A stretch of DNA of 64,000 nucleotides from G965215225 sp965215225 (GCA_965215225.1 OZ244039.1:868001-932000); one strand, 5' to 3'; positions 1 through 7,478 are shown, counted from the first letter of the stretch. Numbers and translations: made by a program. Notes: generated by a model not told the origin, from the sequence alone.

Positions 1-875
1 GACTCCTTCAAGAGATAGGCAAGCTCCCGGTTGAACATAGAGCTCAAGCTGGCGCCAAGCTTAATCAACTGAGACAAGACAGCCAGCAATTGTTACTAGC
101 TAAGAAGGAGAAGCTGGTTGTAGAGAAATGGAATCGGGATCTGGCTAGCCAAAGCATAGATGTTAGTCTGCCGGCCAAGAGGAAAAATCATGGTGGATGG
201 CATCCAATCAGTCAAATTCGTTATCGCATAGAGGACATTTTTCGCCAGGCTGGTTATGACACAGTCATAGGACCAGAGATAGAGAGTGATTACTACAACT
301 TTGAAGCATTAAACTTCCCTCCGAACCATCCTGCTAGAGACATGCATGATACCTTCTATTTTGACGATGGCAGGCTGCTAAGAACCCATACTTCCCCTAC
401 TCAGCTTCGGGCTATGGAACATAGCAGCCCCCCTATTAGGATAATATGCCCAGGCAAGACATTCCGCTGCGACCATGATGCAACCCACAGCCCTATGTTC
501 CATCAGGTAGAAGGATTGGTAATAGACGAGACTATCAGTTTTGCCGACCTCAAAGGAACCCTACAGGCATTTGTAAATGCTTTTTTTGACAAAGAGGTGA
601 AGCTGCGTTTTCGCGCCTCTTATTTTCCTTTTACTGAACCATCGGCAGAAGTGGATATGTTACACCTTGGCAAGAAGGGAAAGGAATGGTTAGAAATACT
701 CGGTTGTGGAATGGTTCATCCAAATGTGCTGAGAGAGGGAGGGATTAATGCCCAAAGCTATTCTGGGTTTGCTTTTGGTATGGGTATTGAAAGGATGGCT
801 ATGCTGTATTTTGGTATAGATGACCTGCGCCTCTTCTATGAGAATGATATGCGCTTTTTGAGGCAATTTGTCTAA
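1..875 (+). CDS. pheS: Phenylalanine--tRNA ligase alpha subunit, 5' end outside the window
   Basis: PheS is the catalytic subunit of the alpha2beta2 phenylalanyl-tRNA synthetase, which charges tRNA-Phe in the cytosol. The reading frame is open from base 3, upstream of the first internal ATG at 90. It encodes a helical segment (GKLPVEHRAQAGAKLN) typical of the PheS N-terminal coiled coil, so the true start lies before the window. Class II motifs are visible: the motif 2 region around TFRCDHDATHSPMFHQVEGL and the motif 3 segment GFAFGMGIERMAMLYFGIDDLR near the C-terminus. The stop TAA (873-875) overlaps the ATG of a short chimeric ORF as TAATG, and the same overlap recurs before pheT. The last ~140 bases are duplicated twice immediately downstream. 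Confidence 0.97.
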   Translation, partial: LLQEIGKLPVEHRAQAGAKLNQLRQDSQQLLLAKKEKLVVEKWNRDLASQSIDVSLPAKRKNHGGWHPISQIRYRIEDIFRQAGYDTVIGPEIESDYYNFEALNFPPNHPARDMHDTFYFDDGRLLRTHTSPTQLRAMEHSSPPIRIICPGKTFRCDHDATHSPMFHQVEGLVIDETISFADLKGTLQAFVNAFFDKEVKLRFRASYFPFTEPSAEVDMLHLGKKGKEWLEILGCGMVHPNVLREGGINAQSYSGFAFGMGIERMAMLYFGIDDLRLFYENDMRFLRQFV

Positions 876-1030
876 TGAGTGAGCTTTGGTTGAGGGAGGG
901 CTTGATGCCCAAATATATTCAAGCTATTCTGGCTTTGCTTTTGGCATTGAAAGAATGGCTGTATTTCGGCATAGATGACCTGCGCCTCTTCTATGAGAAT
1001 GATATGCGCTTCTTGAGGCAATTTGTCTAA
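875..1030 (+). CDS. 51-codon chimeric ORF (pheT start fused to pheS end), copy 1
   Basis: This short ORF lies between pheS and pheT. It starts MSELWLREG, matching the pheT start MKVSELWLRE with two codons missing, and ends with the exact PheS C-terminus FGIDDLRLFYENDMRFLRQFV. The centre (KYIQAILALLLALKEWLY) is pheS sequence read in a shifted frame and is hydrophobic. Its ATG overlaps the pheS stop and its stop overlaps the next ORF's ATG, both as TAATG, so translational coupling is possible. Whether it encodes a functional peptide is unknown. It may only be a duplication that kept an open frame. Confidence 0.45.
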   Translation: MSELWLREGLMPKYIQAILALLLALKEWLYFGIDDLRLFYENDMRFLRQFV

Positions 1031-1185
1031 TGAGTGAGCTTTGGTTGAGGGAGGGATTGATGCCCAAATATATTCAAGATATTCTGGGTTTGCTTTTGGC
1101 ATTGAACGAATGGCTGTATTTCGGCATAGATGCCTTGCGCCTCTTCTATGAGAATGATATGCGCTTTTTGAGGCAATTTGTCTAA
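1030..1185 (+). CDS. 51-codon chimeric ORF (pheT start fused to pheS end), copy 2
   Basis: This is the second tandem copy of the preceding ORF, with the same length and the same TAATG overlaps. It differs from copy 1 at seven bases, all substitutions. Four change a residue (Ala to Asp, Ala to Gly, Lys to Asn, Asp to Ala) and three are silent. There are no indels, so the frame is kept. Its stop TAA overlaps the true pheT ATG at 1185. In effect the pheS stop/pheT start coupling has been moved 310 bases downstream of the real pheS stop. Function is unknown. Confidence 0.45.
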   Translation: MSELWLREGLMPKYIQDILGLLLALNEWLYFGIDALRLFYENDMRFLRQFV

Positions 1186-3566
1186 TGAAAGTAAGTGAGC
1201 TTTGGTTGAGGGAATGGGTCTCACCCCCCTTATCTTTGGTAGAGATTGCAGCCCAGCTAACACAGGCAGGACTGGAAGTAGAGCATATTCAGGGGGAGGG
1301 CTATGCCGATCTGGTGGTGGGAGAAGTATTGGCGGCAGACCCTCATCCAAATGCAGACAGGCTGAAGCTCTGTCAGGTGAGTTCTGGTTCGGATAGCTAT
1401 TCTATAGTCTGTGGGGCAGAGAATGTGAGAGAAGGGTTGAAGGTTGCCTTAGCCTTGCCTGGTTCAGTTTTGCCAGTTGGTATCAAGATAAAGAAGGCCA
1501 AGATTCGCGGCCAGGTTTCGGAAGGAATGCTATGCTCTAGTGAGGAACTAGCCCTTATAGACAGGTCAGATGGGATATTAGAGCTAAGTGAGGATGCCAA
1601 GACTGGTGCTCCTTTGGCTGAATACTTGCCTCAGGTGATGGACATTGCCATCATGCCAAATAGGGGGGACTGCCTGAGTATAAGGGGTATAGCGCGTGAG
1701 GTCGGGGTTTTGAATAGGCTTCCCTTCAAGCAGCCTCTTGTTAAGTCCCTCAAACCTCAACATAGAGACGTTATTAAGGTAGATCTATCACACCCTCAAG
1801 GCTGTCCTCTGTATTTTGGCAGAGTCATCAAAGGATTGGATCCTAGCCGACCCACTCCTTTATGGATGAAAGAGAAATTGGAAAGCTCTGGGATGCGCTC
1901 TATAGATGCGGTGGTAGATATTACCAACTTTGTGATGTTGGAGCTGGGACAGCCGCTTCATGCATTTGATCTGACTAGGATTGATGAGGCTATTGAGGTA
2001 AGATTGGCTAAACCAAAGGAAGAGCTAGTTCTCTTGGATGGGACCACAGTAGAGCTAGACCCAAGCGACCTGTTGATAGCCGACAAGAACAAGCCATTAG
2101 CTCTGGCGGGCGTGATGGGAGGAGTGGATTCGGGCATTAGCAAGGAGACAAAAGATGTGTTTTTAGAAGGGGCTTTCTTTTCTCCACCTATGGTGCAGGG
2201 GAAGCAGCGGAAGTTCAATTTTGTTACTGAGGCGGCTCATAGATTTGAGCGAGGGGTGGATTATGAGATGACCGAGATGGCTATGGAAAGGGCAACCTCT
2301 CTCTTGGTAGATATATTGGGTGGAAGTCCTGGCCCCCTTAACAAAACAGAGGTAAGAGACCATCTCCCTAACAGAAAGCCATTGATGGTGTCGCTATCAA
2401 GGCTTAATGACTTTTTGGGATTTGTCATTCCAGCTGCCGACATTGAGCGGATACTAACCCAATTGGGAATGAAGCTTAAGAGACTGGATGAGGATAGATT
2501 CACTGTCCTTCCTCCTTCTTTTCGTTTTGATATGGATTGTTGGGAAGCGGTGGCAGAAGAAGTCGTCCGCATTCATGGCTATGATAAGGTGCCGACCAAA
2601 TTACCAAGCATGCCATTGCAGCCGCGCCTACCGAAAGCTATTTTGACAAGAGAAGACAGGCTACGCCATTGGCTGATAGCTCGTGGCTATCAAGAGGTCA
2701 TATCCTATAGTTTTATTAGCAACAAAGAATATATGGCGACTTCCTCGTCCGAACGACCCTTAGAGCTTGCCAACCCTATCTCAGAGGATATGATTGCTAT
2801 GCGCGAAAATCTCTTAGCTGGTCTATTGAAATCTCTGTCTCATAATCAAAGACAGTCTGTTGGTAGGCAAAAGCTCTTCGAGATAGGAATATGCTTTGTG
2901 ACGGAAGGCAAGGATTATCTGGAAGAAAATCATATAGCTGGAGTGGTTGAAGAAGCTGGGGAACTATTTGGTGAAGTGGGGGATGATTTTTACTCTACTA
3001 AGGGGGATTTAGAGATGCTGTTGTCTTCTTTAGATGCTGAGCAAGAACTATCAAGAAGTGCTGCTGCCAATGAAATAGAATTCCTACATCCTACTCAATC
3101 TCTAGTTTGGCATAGAAGATCTGATAGGGAGTCTGATAAGGAGCCTGTTTGCTATTGTGGTTTGGTTCATCCTAGATTGAGTCAGCTATTCAAGTTGAGG
3201 AATGGAAAGCTGTATTATTTTGAACTGAAGTTGGATAAATTTAGTAATCGATTACCTCCTGTCTATGAGCATTTTTCTCGTTATCCATCTGCCCAACGCC
3301 AGCTATCTTTGGTTATGGATGAGGCCATTTCATATGCTCAGTTGGAGGAATTTATCTTTTCTTATGGTGGCTCGCAGCTTCAAAAACTTGAACTACTTGA
3401 TATCTATAGGTCTGCTGAATTAGGCAAGCAGAAGAAGAGCCTGTCCTTGAGGCTAATCTGGCAATCAAAAAGAGAGACCTTGACTGATGAAGAGGTCAAT
3501 TTGTGGGTGGATGGATTGTTGCAGCAGCTGGCAAAGAAGATGCATATTCTGTTGAGAGAAGGATAG
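1185..3566 (+). CDS. pheT: Phenylalanine--tRNA ligase beta subunit
   Basis: PheT is the beta subunit of the phenylalanyl-tRNA synthetase. It carries editing and tRNA-binding functions. At 793 residues it has the usual full length. The EMAP-II-like tRNA-binding domain lies at about 40-148 (VVGEVLAADPHPNADRLKLCQV). B3/B4 editing-type sequence follows with DAVVDITNFVMLELGQPLHAFDL. A B5 region lies around 400-475 and a C-terminal FDX-ACB domain (YPSAQRQLSLVMDEAISYAQL) covers roughly the last 95 residues. The start MKVSELWLREWV is the normal PheT start, and its ATG overlaps the stop of the second 51-codon ORF. It presumably forms one operon with pheS. Confidence 0.97.
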   Translation: MKVSELWLREWVSPPLSLVEIAAQLTQAGLEVEHIQGEGYADLVVGEVLAADPHPNADRLKLCQVSSGSDSYSIVCGAENVREGLKVALALPGSVLPVGIKIKKAKIRGQVSEGMLCSSEELALIDRSDGILELSEDAKTGAPLAEYLPQVMDIAIMPNRGDCLSIRGIAREVGVLNRLPFKQPLVKSLKPQHRDVIKVDLSHPQGCPLYFGRVIKGLDPSRPTPLWMKEKLESSGMRSIDAVVDITNFVMLELGQPLHAFDLTRIDEAIEVRLAKPKEELVLLDGTTVELDPSDLLIADKNKPLALAGVMGGVDSGISKETKDVFLEGAFFSPPMVQGKQRKFNFVTEAAHRFERGVDYEMTEMAMERATSLLVDILGGSPGPLNKTEVRDHLPNRKPLMVSLSRLNDFLGFVIPAADIERILTQLGMKLKRLDEDRFTVLPPSFRFDMDCWEAVAEEVVRIHGYDKVPTKLPSMPLQPRLPKAILTREDRLRHWLIARGYQEVISYSFISNKEYMATSSSERPLELANPISEDMIAMRENLLAGLLKSLSHNQRQSVGRQKLFEIGICFVTEGKDYLEENHIAGVVEEAGELFGEVGDDFYSTKGDLEMLLSSLDAEQELSRSAAANEIEFLHPTQSLVWHRRSDRESDKEPVCYCGLVHPRLSQLFKLRNGKLYYFELKLDKFSNRLPPVYEHFSRYPSAQRQLSLVMDEAISYAQLEEFIFSYGGSQLQKLELLDIYRSAELGKQKKSLSLRLIWQSKRETLTDEEVNLWVDGLLQQLAKKMHILLREG

Positions 3567-3576
3567 AATTCAATTT

Positions 3577-3650
3577 CGGGGCGTAGCGCAGTCTGGTAGC
3601 GCACCACGCTGGGGGTGTGGTGGTCGCAGGTTCAAATCCTGCCGTCCCGA
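3577..3650 (+). tRNA. tRNA-Pro, anticodon GGG
   Basis: The sequence folds as a complete cloverleaf. The acceptor stem pairs CGGGGCG with CGTCCCG, the D-arm is GCGC...GCGC, and the anticodon stem CCACG/TGTGG encloses the loop CTGGGGG with anticodon GGG. The T-arm contains GGTTCAAATCC and the discriminator base is A. CCA is not encoded, because TTTTT follows directly, so the 3' end must be added by a CCA-adding enzyme. The gene starts 10 bases after the pheT stop. Confidence 0.96.
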
Positions 3651-3661
3651 TTTTTGCTCTG

Positions 3662-3697
3662 CTATAAATTCTATAAATTCTATAAATGCTATAATTA
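3662..3697 (+). promoter_or_regulatory. Four 9-bp tandem repeats ending in a TATAAT -10 element
   Basis: The 9-mer ctataaatt is repeated four times (ctataaatt, ctataaatt, ctataaatg, ctataatta), so -10-like hexamers recur every 9 bases. The best one, TATAAT at 3690-3695, lies only 6 bases before the ATG at 3702. Transcription from it would begin at or next to the start codon. There is no convincing -35 box and no Shine-Dalgarno sequence. Confidence 0.4.
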
Positions 3698-3701
3698 AGC
3701 T

Positions 3702-4517
3702 ATGGTTCGAATAGTTTTTTTTGGATTCTTCTTATTCTTGTTCTTGGGGATATCATTAAATCCTTTAATAAATGCAGAAGAATTAGAGGAATTTCATAGT
3801 GTCTATGCCGGCTTATTAGAAAGGCATACGCGTCCTAATGAGGAGCGGGAAGGAATCACACTAACCCTAGTTGATTATCTAGGCTGGTCTAATGACCCAG
3901 CCCATTCTGAATCTATGGAAAAAATAGCGGTTATTGATCCATCCAAATTACAGACAGATGAGCATATCATGGCTTTTTGGATAAATGCCTATAACCTTCT
4001 TACCGTAGATTTGATAGTCAAAACTAAAGAGAAAAGATCCATTAAACGACAGGGTGGAATAATAAGAGGAGTATGGAGGAAGCACTTTTGGACTCTCTTT
4101 GATAGGGATTATAGCCTTCACCAGATAGAACATGAAATACTGAGGCCTATGGGAGATGCTCGCATTCACTTTGCCATCAACTGTGCTTCCCTTTCCTGTC
4201 CCGACCTTAGAACTGAACCCTATATAGGAGAATTGTTGGATAGCCAGTTGGATGACCAAACCAAAGCCTTTATGCTGAATCCCACCAAGGGAGTGGCAAT
4301 CTATGAGGGGGTAAGTGCAGAGACAGATAAACGGGGAAACCGAAAAAATGATGCTGAGGGGCAAATAGCTATTTCAGAGCTTTTCTTCTGGTATGAAGAA
4401 GACTTTGGCGGTAAGCAGGGTGTTCGTTCTTTCATACACAAGTATATAGGATATGAACCAAATAATAGGAAGATGAGAAGCTTAGATTATGATTGGTCAT
4501 TAAACGGAGATTGGTAA
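3702..4517 (+). CDS. DUF547 family exported protein
   Basis: This is a 271-residue protein with an N-terminal signal sequence (MVRIVFFGFFLFLFLGISLNPLINA), so it is probably exported to the periplasm. DUF547 hallmarks are present: MAFWINAYNLLTVDLIV near residue 90 and HFAINCASLSCPDLRTEPY near 155. The biochemical role of DUF547 proteins is not established, although the conserved Cys and His residues of the NCASxSCP segment suggest a catalytic or metal site. greA begins 4 bases downstream, so the two are probably cotranscribed. The start has no evident Shine-Dalgarno sequence and sits immediately after a TATAAT element. Confidence 0.85.
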   Translation: MVRIVFFGFFLFLFLGISLNPLINAEELEEFHSVYAGLLERHTRPNEEREGITLTLVDYLGWSNDPAHSESMEKIAVIDPSKLQTDEHIMAFWINAYNLLTVDLIVKTKEKRSIKRQGGIIRGVWRKHFWTLFDRDYSLHQIEHEILRPMGDARIHFAINCASLSCPDLRTEPYIGELLDSQLDDQTKAFMLNPTKGVAIYEGVSAETDKRGNRKNDAEGQIAISELFFWYEEDFGGKQGVRSFIHKYIGYEPNNRKMRSLDYDWSLNGDW

Positions 4518-4521
4518 GCAT

Positions 4522-4992
4522 ATGCATCCTATGACAGTTTTAGGAGAAGAACTCCTGAGGGCAGAACTTGAAAGGCTGAAGGGCAAGGAACGGCCGCGTA
4601 TCATTGAAGACATAGCCAGAGCGCGTGAACATGGCGATTTACGTGAGAATGCTGAATACAAAGCGGCGCGCGAGGAACAGGGAATGGTGGAGGCTCGTAT
4701 CCGCTTGATTGAAACTAGGCTGGGGTCGGCGCAGATTATAGATATTACTCAAATAGCGCCTAGCGGCAGAGTTATCTTTGGCACCACTGTCTCTCTGGTG
4801 AGAAAGGACGACGGCGTTCGTTTTAAGTATCAGATTGTTGGCGAGGATGAAGCGGACGTTAATCAAAACAAACTCTCCTATGCTTCTCCTTTGGCGCGGG
4901 CTCTCATGGGCAAGGAGGTTGGTATAGAAGTAGAATTGCAGCTCCCCGCTGGCAGCTCCTTCTATTTGATTGAGGAGGTTGAGCATATTTAG
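4522..4992 (+). CDS. greA: Transcription elongation factor GreA
   Basis: GreA rescues backtracked RNA polymerase by stimulating cleavage of the nascent transcript. The 156-residue length fits the family. The N-terminal coiled coil contains the acidic tip segment AREHGDLRENAEYKAAREEQG, whose acidic residues enter the polymerase secondary channel. The C-terminal FKBP-like domain follows (GRVIFGTTVSLV, YQIVGEDEADVNQNKLSYASPLARALMGK). Two starts are possible, ATG 4522 (MHPMTV) and ATG 4531 (MTVLGEE). The first is kept because comparable GreA proteins also have a short lead before the MT motif. The 3' end overlaps the proposed ccmH start. Confidence 0.96.
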   Translation: MHPMTVLGEELLRAELERLKGKERPRIIEDIARAREHGDLRENAEYKAAREEQGMVEARIRLIETRLGSAQIIDITQIAPSGRVIFGTTVSLVRKDDGVRFKYQIVGEDEADVNQNKLSYASPLARALMGKEVGIEVELQLPAGSSFYLIEEVEHI

Positions 4993-5482
4993 GGCTCTTG
5001 GTTTGAGGCGCGCTGCCCTATGGGTTTGTGGTATTTTTGGCAGCTCTTTTGTCTCCTTTATTTCTCTTGTATCCTTTGCTTCCCTTGTCTCCCTTGTCTC
5101 CCTTGTCTCCCTTGTCTCCCTTGTTTTCCTTGCTTCTTCTGCTTCTTCCGTCTCTTTGGCTGAAGGCAAAAACGAGCAGCTGTTTTATCAGCTGCTATCA
5201 GAGCTACGCTGCCCTCAGTGTGAAGGACAGAGCCTGGCAGAATCTTCTTCTCCAATCGCCGAGTCCTTACGCCAACAGATAGAACGGATGCTAGAACAAG
5301 GACAGAGCCCCATTCAAATAAAGACCTATTTGGTGAAGCGCTATGGCGAAGAGGTGCTCATGGTGCCCAATTCCCCTAACCATAGACTGTTGCTTTGGGG
5401 CTTGCCCCTGGTATTCTTACTAGGACTAGTTTTATACCTATATAAAGGAAGAGTTTTTCATTTTCGTCCCACTCTCAATTAG
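4970..5482 (+). CDS. ccmH: Cytochrome c-type biogenesis protein CcmH
   Basis: CcmH is a membrane-anchored thiol oxidoreductase that acts on the apocytochrome c haem-binding CXXC in the periplasm. The globular domain carries ELRCPQCEGQSLAESSSPIA with the CPQC redox pair, followed by the three-helix bundle and a C-terminal membrane helix (LLLWGLPLVFLLGLVLYLY). The signal-peptide region is odd: its hydrophobic core is built from a 9-bp minisatellite giving repeated Ser-Leu-Val. The start is uncertain. No ATG is in frame, and TTG 4970, TTG 4979 and TTG 5003 are candidates. TTG 5003 is preceded by a weak AGGG. A CcmI-like gene follows 48 bases downstream. Confidence 0.88.
   Translation: MRRLSIFRALGLRRAALWVCGIFGSSFVSFISLVSFASLVSLVSLVSLVSLVFLASSASSVSLAEGKNEQLFYQLLSELRCPQCEGQSLAESSSPIAESLRQQIERMLEQGQSPIQIKTYLVKRYGEEVLMVPNSPNHRLLLWGLPLVFLLGLVLYLYKGRVFHFRPTLN
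5059..5140 (+). repeat. 9-bp minisatellite (tctcccttg) in the ccmH signal-peptide region
   Basis: Units of tctcccttg and close variants (gcttcccttg, gttttccttg) run in tandem through this stretch. The period is a multiple of three, so gain or loss of units changes the length of the hydrophobic Ser-Leu-Val segment without shifting frame. Confidence 0.85.
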
Positions 5483-5530
5483 GCCACCATTGTCACTATT
5501 CACTATCTACTATATAAGTAATCATCATCT

Positions 5531-6187
5531 ATGAGTTTTACTTTTTTTCTCATCATCTTCTTGGTTCTGTTGGGAATTCTCTTCCTAGTCGCAGCTATCC
5601 TATTGCTTGTTCCTAAGCGAGACTATCTGCCACTTGGCTTGGCTGTTTTTACTCCAATGGTTGCATTGATGCTCTATATATTCTTGGGCCAGCCAGGTGC
5701 TTATATAGACTATCAGCAGACTAAAACGGCTATTAAAACGGCTATTAAAGAACAAGGGGCGACTCAAGTTCTACAAGAGAGTCTTGCTCAATTGGAAGCC
5801 GAGCTGGCACAACAGCCAACTAACGATGAATTGAGATTGAATTTAGCAAGGGCTTACTTGACCTTTGGTCAGCTGGATAGGGCGATTGAGATAATGTCCC
5901 ATCCTTTTAAGGATGACAATAGCCTAGTCTTGGCATTGCGCTTACAGCTTCACTATCGTAAATCTGGGTGGGATGAAGAAGTGGGCGAGTTGGCTAATCA
6001 GTTGGCAAGGCTAGATAGCCAACATCCTACCTTGCTTAGCCTCAGAGCTGTTGAGGCATTCAAGCAACAGGACTATGAGGAAGCCATAGGCTTCTGGCGG
6101 CTATTACTGACAACAGATATCTCAGCTGCTGAGGAACAAGAAGTGTTAAGACTTATTAAGGAAGCACAGCAAGCCATGCAACTATGA
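5531..6187 (+). CDS. CcmI-like TPR protein of cytochrome c maturation
   Basis: The 218-residue protein begins with two hydrophobic segments (about 1-28 and 33-53), followed by a periplasmic domain with TPR-like helices (ELRLNLARAYLTFGQLDRAIEIM and LLSLRAVEAFKQQDYEEAIGFWRLLL). CcmI (CycH) is an apocytochrome c chaperone that presents substrates to CcmF/CcmH, and the position directly after ccmH supports this role. The other ccm genes are not in the window. The stop overlaps the thyA start as ATGA. Calling the family rests on architecture and neighbourhood rather than a specific motif. Confidence 0.75.
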   Translation: MSFTFFLIIFLVLLGILFLVAAILLLVPKRDYLPLGLAVFTPMVALMLYIFLGQPGAYIDYQQTKTAIKTAIKEQGATQVLQESLAQLEAELAQQPTNDELRLNLARAYLTFGQLDRAIEIMSHPFKDDNSLVLALRLQLHYRKSGWDEEVGELANQLARLDSQHPTLLSLRAVEAFKQQDYEEAIGFWRLLLTTDISAAEEQEVLRLIKEAQQAMQL

Positions 6188-6978
6188 AGCAATATTTGGA
6201 TCTGCTGAGGAAAGTCCGAGAAGAGGGGGAACTTCGCCCTAATAGGACTGGAGTATCAGCCTATAGTATCTTTGGCTATCAGCTGAGGCTGAACCTACAA
6301 GATGGGTTCCCGCTTCTTACCACTAAGAAGTTGCATTTTCGTTCCATTGCCTATGAGCTCCTGTGGTTCTTGCGCGGCGACACCAACATAGATTTCTTAC
6401 AGGAGAACGGGGTTTCTATCTGGGACGAATGGGCGGATAAGAAGGGAGACCTAGGTCCTGTCTATGGCAGCCAATGGCGCTCCTGGCAGAAGGCAGATGG
6501 TAGCCGGGTGGATCAAATAGCTAGATTGATTAAGGGGCTGAAGGAAGAACCCCTCAGCCGCCGTCATATTGTCAGCGCTTGGAATGTAGGTCAGCTAGAG
6601 GAAATGGCATTGCTTCCTTGCCACCTACTCTTTCAGTTCTATCTTAGTGGTGGCAGGCTGTCTTGTCATGTCTATCAACGAAGCGCCGATGTCTTCTTGG
6701 GGGTTCCCTTTAATCTGGCTTCCTATTCCTTATTGCTATCAATCATAGCTCATACTATAGATGCTAAGACAGGCGAGCTGATCTATAGTTTTGGCGATGT
6801 GCATCTCTATGAAAATCACTTGACCCAAGCGGATGAACAGCTGAGGCGAGAACCAACCAGCCTGCCTGAGCTAAGACTCAATGAGAAGGTCAAAGATGTG
6901 TTCCGCTTTTCCTATGAAGATATAGAACTGCATAACTATAATTCAGCCCCTCACATTAAAGCAAAGGTAGCTATATAG
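6184..6978 (+). CDS. thyA: Thymidylate synthase
   Basis: ThyA methylates dUMP to dTMP using 5,10-methylenetetrahydrofolate. The 264-residue length equals the E. coli enzyme. The catalytic cysteine is Cys146 in MALLPCHLLFQFYLSGGRLSC. The folate/dUMP segments RTGVSAYSIFGYQ, WDEWAD, GPVYGSQWR, RSADVFLGVPFNLASYS and the C-terminal HNYNSAPHIKAKVAI are all present. The ATG overlaps the upstream stop (ATGA), indicating coupling to the ccmI-like gene. Confidence 0.98.
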   Translation: MKQYLDLLRKVREEGELRPNRTGVSAYSIFGYQLRLNLQDGFPLLTTKKLHFRSIAYELLWFLRGDTNIDFLQENGVSIWDEWADKKGDLGPVYGSQWRSWQKADGSRVDQIARLIKGLKEEPLSRRHIVSAWNVGQLEEMALLPCHLLFQFYLSGGRLSCHVYQRSADVFLGVPFNLASYSLLLSIIAHTIDAKTGELIYSFGDVHLYENHLTQADEQLRREPTSLPELRLNEKVKDVFRFSYEDIELHNYNSAPHIKAKVAI

Positions 6979-7173
6979 ACAACACAAGAGGAGGGGGAAG
7001 AAAGCACAAGCAAGACTAAGCAAGAGCAAATAGGGGAAAGCGAATGAGAGAGCAAAAAAACAGACAGGATGAAAGAGATAGGGAAGATAAGAAAGCCAGA
7101 ACTAGTAGAAGTGTAGAAGTGTAAAAAAGTTCGTTTGAAACGAAGAACTAAGAACAAAAGAAATAGGAGACAT

Positions 7174-7292
7174 AAAAAAAGCAAAAAAACTAAAAAAAGA
7201 ACACAAAAAGCCAAAAAAAAGCAAAAAAATCACTAAAAAAGCAAAAAATAGCTAAAAAAGCCGAAAAAAATAACTAAAAAAAACAAAAAAAA
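7174..7292. promoter_or_regulatory. Twelve helically phased A-tracts, predicted curved DNA
   Basis: A-tract centres fall at about 7177, 7186, 7195, 7207, 7216, 7226, 7237, 7245, 7256, 7267, 7279 and 7288. The average spacing is close to 10.1 bp, about one helical turn. A-tracts in helical phase are known to bend DNA. The segment lies about 190-305 bases before the porin start codon, where it could influence the promoter or bind nucleoid proteins. Confidence 0.6.
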
Positions 7293-7432
7293 CTGATATT
7301 TCCTCTTTTCTTCATATAATATTGCCTGATGCATCTAATTATTATGTTAGGTGTATCCTATTTACACTTGATGTAGGTAGGACTTTGTGAAGCTGCTTGA
7401 TGTGGTTTTCATAGTATAAGCGCTTTATAAGG

Positions 7433-7448
7433 TCAGTGAATTCACTGA
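7433..7448. promoter_or_regulatory. Perfect 16-bp palindrome in the porin leader
   Basis: TCAGTGAATTCACTGA is an exact inverted repeat. It lies 30 bases before the porin ATG and 16 bases before the AAAGGAG ribosome binding site (7465-7471). It could be an operator for a dimeric regulator or a small leader hairpin affecting translation. No regulator can be assigned. Confidence 0.5.
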
Positions 7449-7478
7449 TATTATTAATATTAAGAAAGGAGAAATCCT

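Larger units (their letters stand above)
735..1200 (+). repeat. Tandem triplication of the pheS 3'/pheT 5' junction, 155-bp period
   Basis: TAATG junctions occur at 873, 1028 and 1183, exactly 155 bp apart. Each unit carries the pheT-start segment (gagctttggttgaggga) followed by pheS 3' sequence down to the stop. Relative to pheS, both extra units share small insertions (around 'atatattc') and deletions such as the loss of 4 bases in the segment before 'tttggtatagatgac'. One altered unit was therefore probably formed first and then duplicated. Confidence 0.9.
6979..7478. other. Gene-free purine-rich region with phased A-tracts upstream of the porin gene
   Basis: The first ~190 bases after thyA are strongly purine-rich on the plus strand and contain short repeats such as agtagaagtgtagaagtg. 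Positions 7174-7292 hold twelve A-tracts of 5-8 adenines. The remaining ~185 bases are AT-rich and contain the porin leader, a 16-bp palindrome and the ribosome binding site. A minus-strand ORF here (6951-7214) is low-complexity and not supported. Confidence 0.8.

Noticed and set aside
872..1350. Two overlapping minus-strand ORFs (76 and 107 codons) with similar sequences across the pheS/pheT repeats
   Set aside because: They are antisense to the 155-bp repeat and to pheT and resemble each other only because the DNA is duplicated.
4639..5169. Minus-strand ORF with repeated Arg-Glu-Thr motifs
   Set aside because: It is antisense to greA and ccmH. The ETR repeat is only the complement of the ccmH 9-bp minisatellite.
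6951..7214. Minus-strand 87-codon hydrophobic ORF after thyA
   Set aside because: It is the complement of a purine-rich low-complexity tract, overlaps thyA and has no ribosome binding site or family features.
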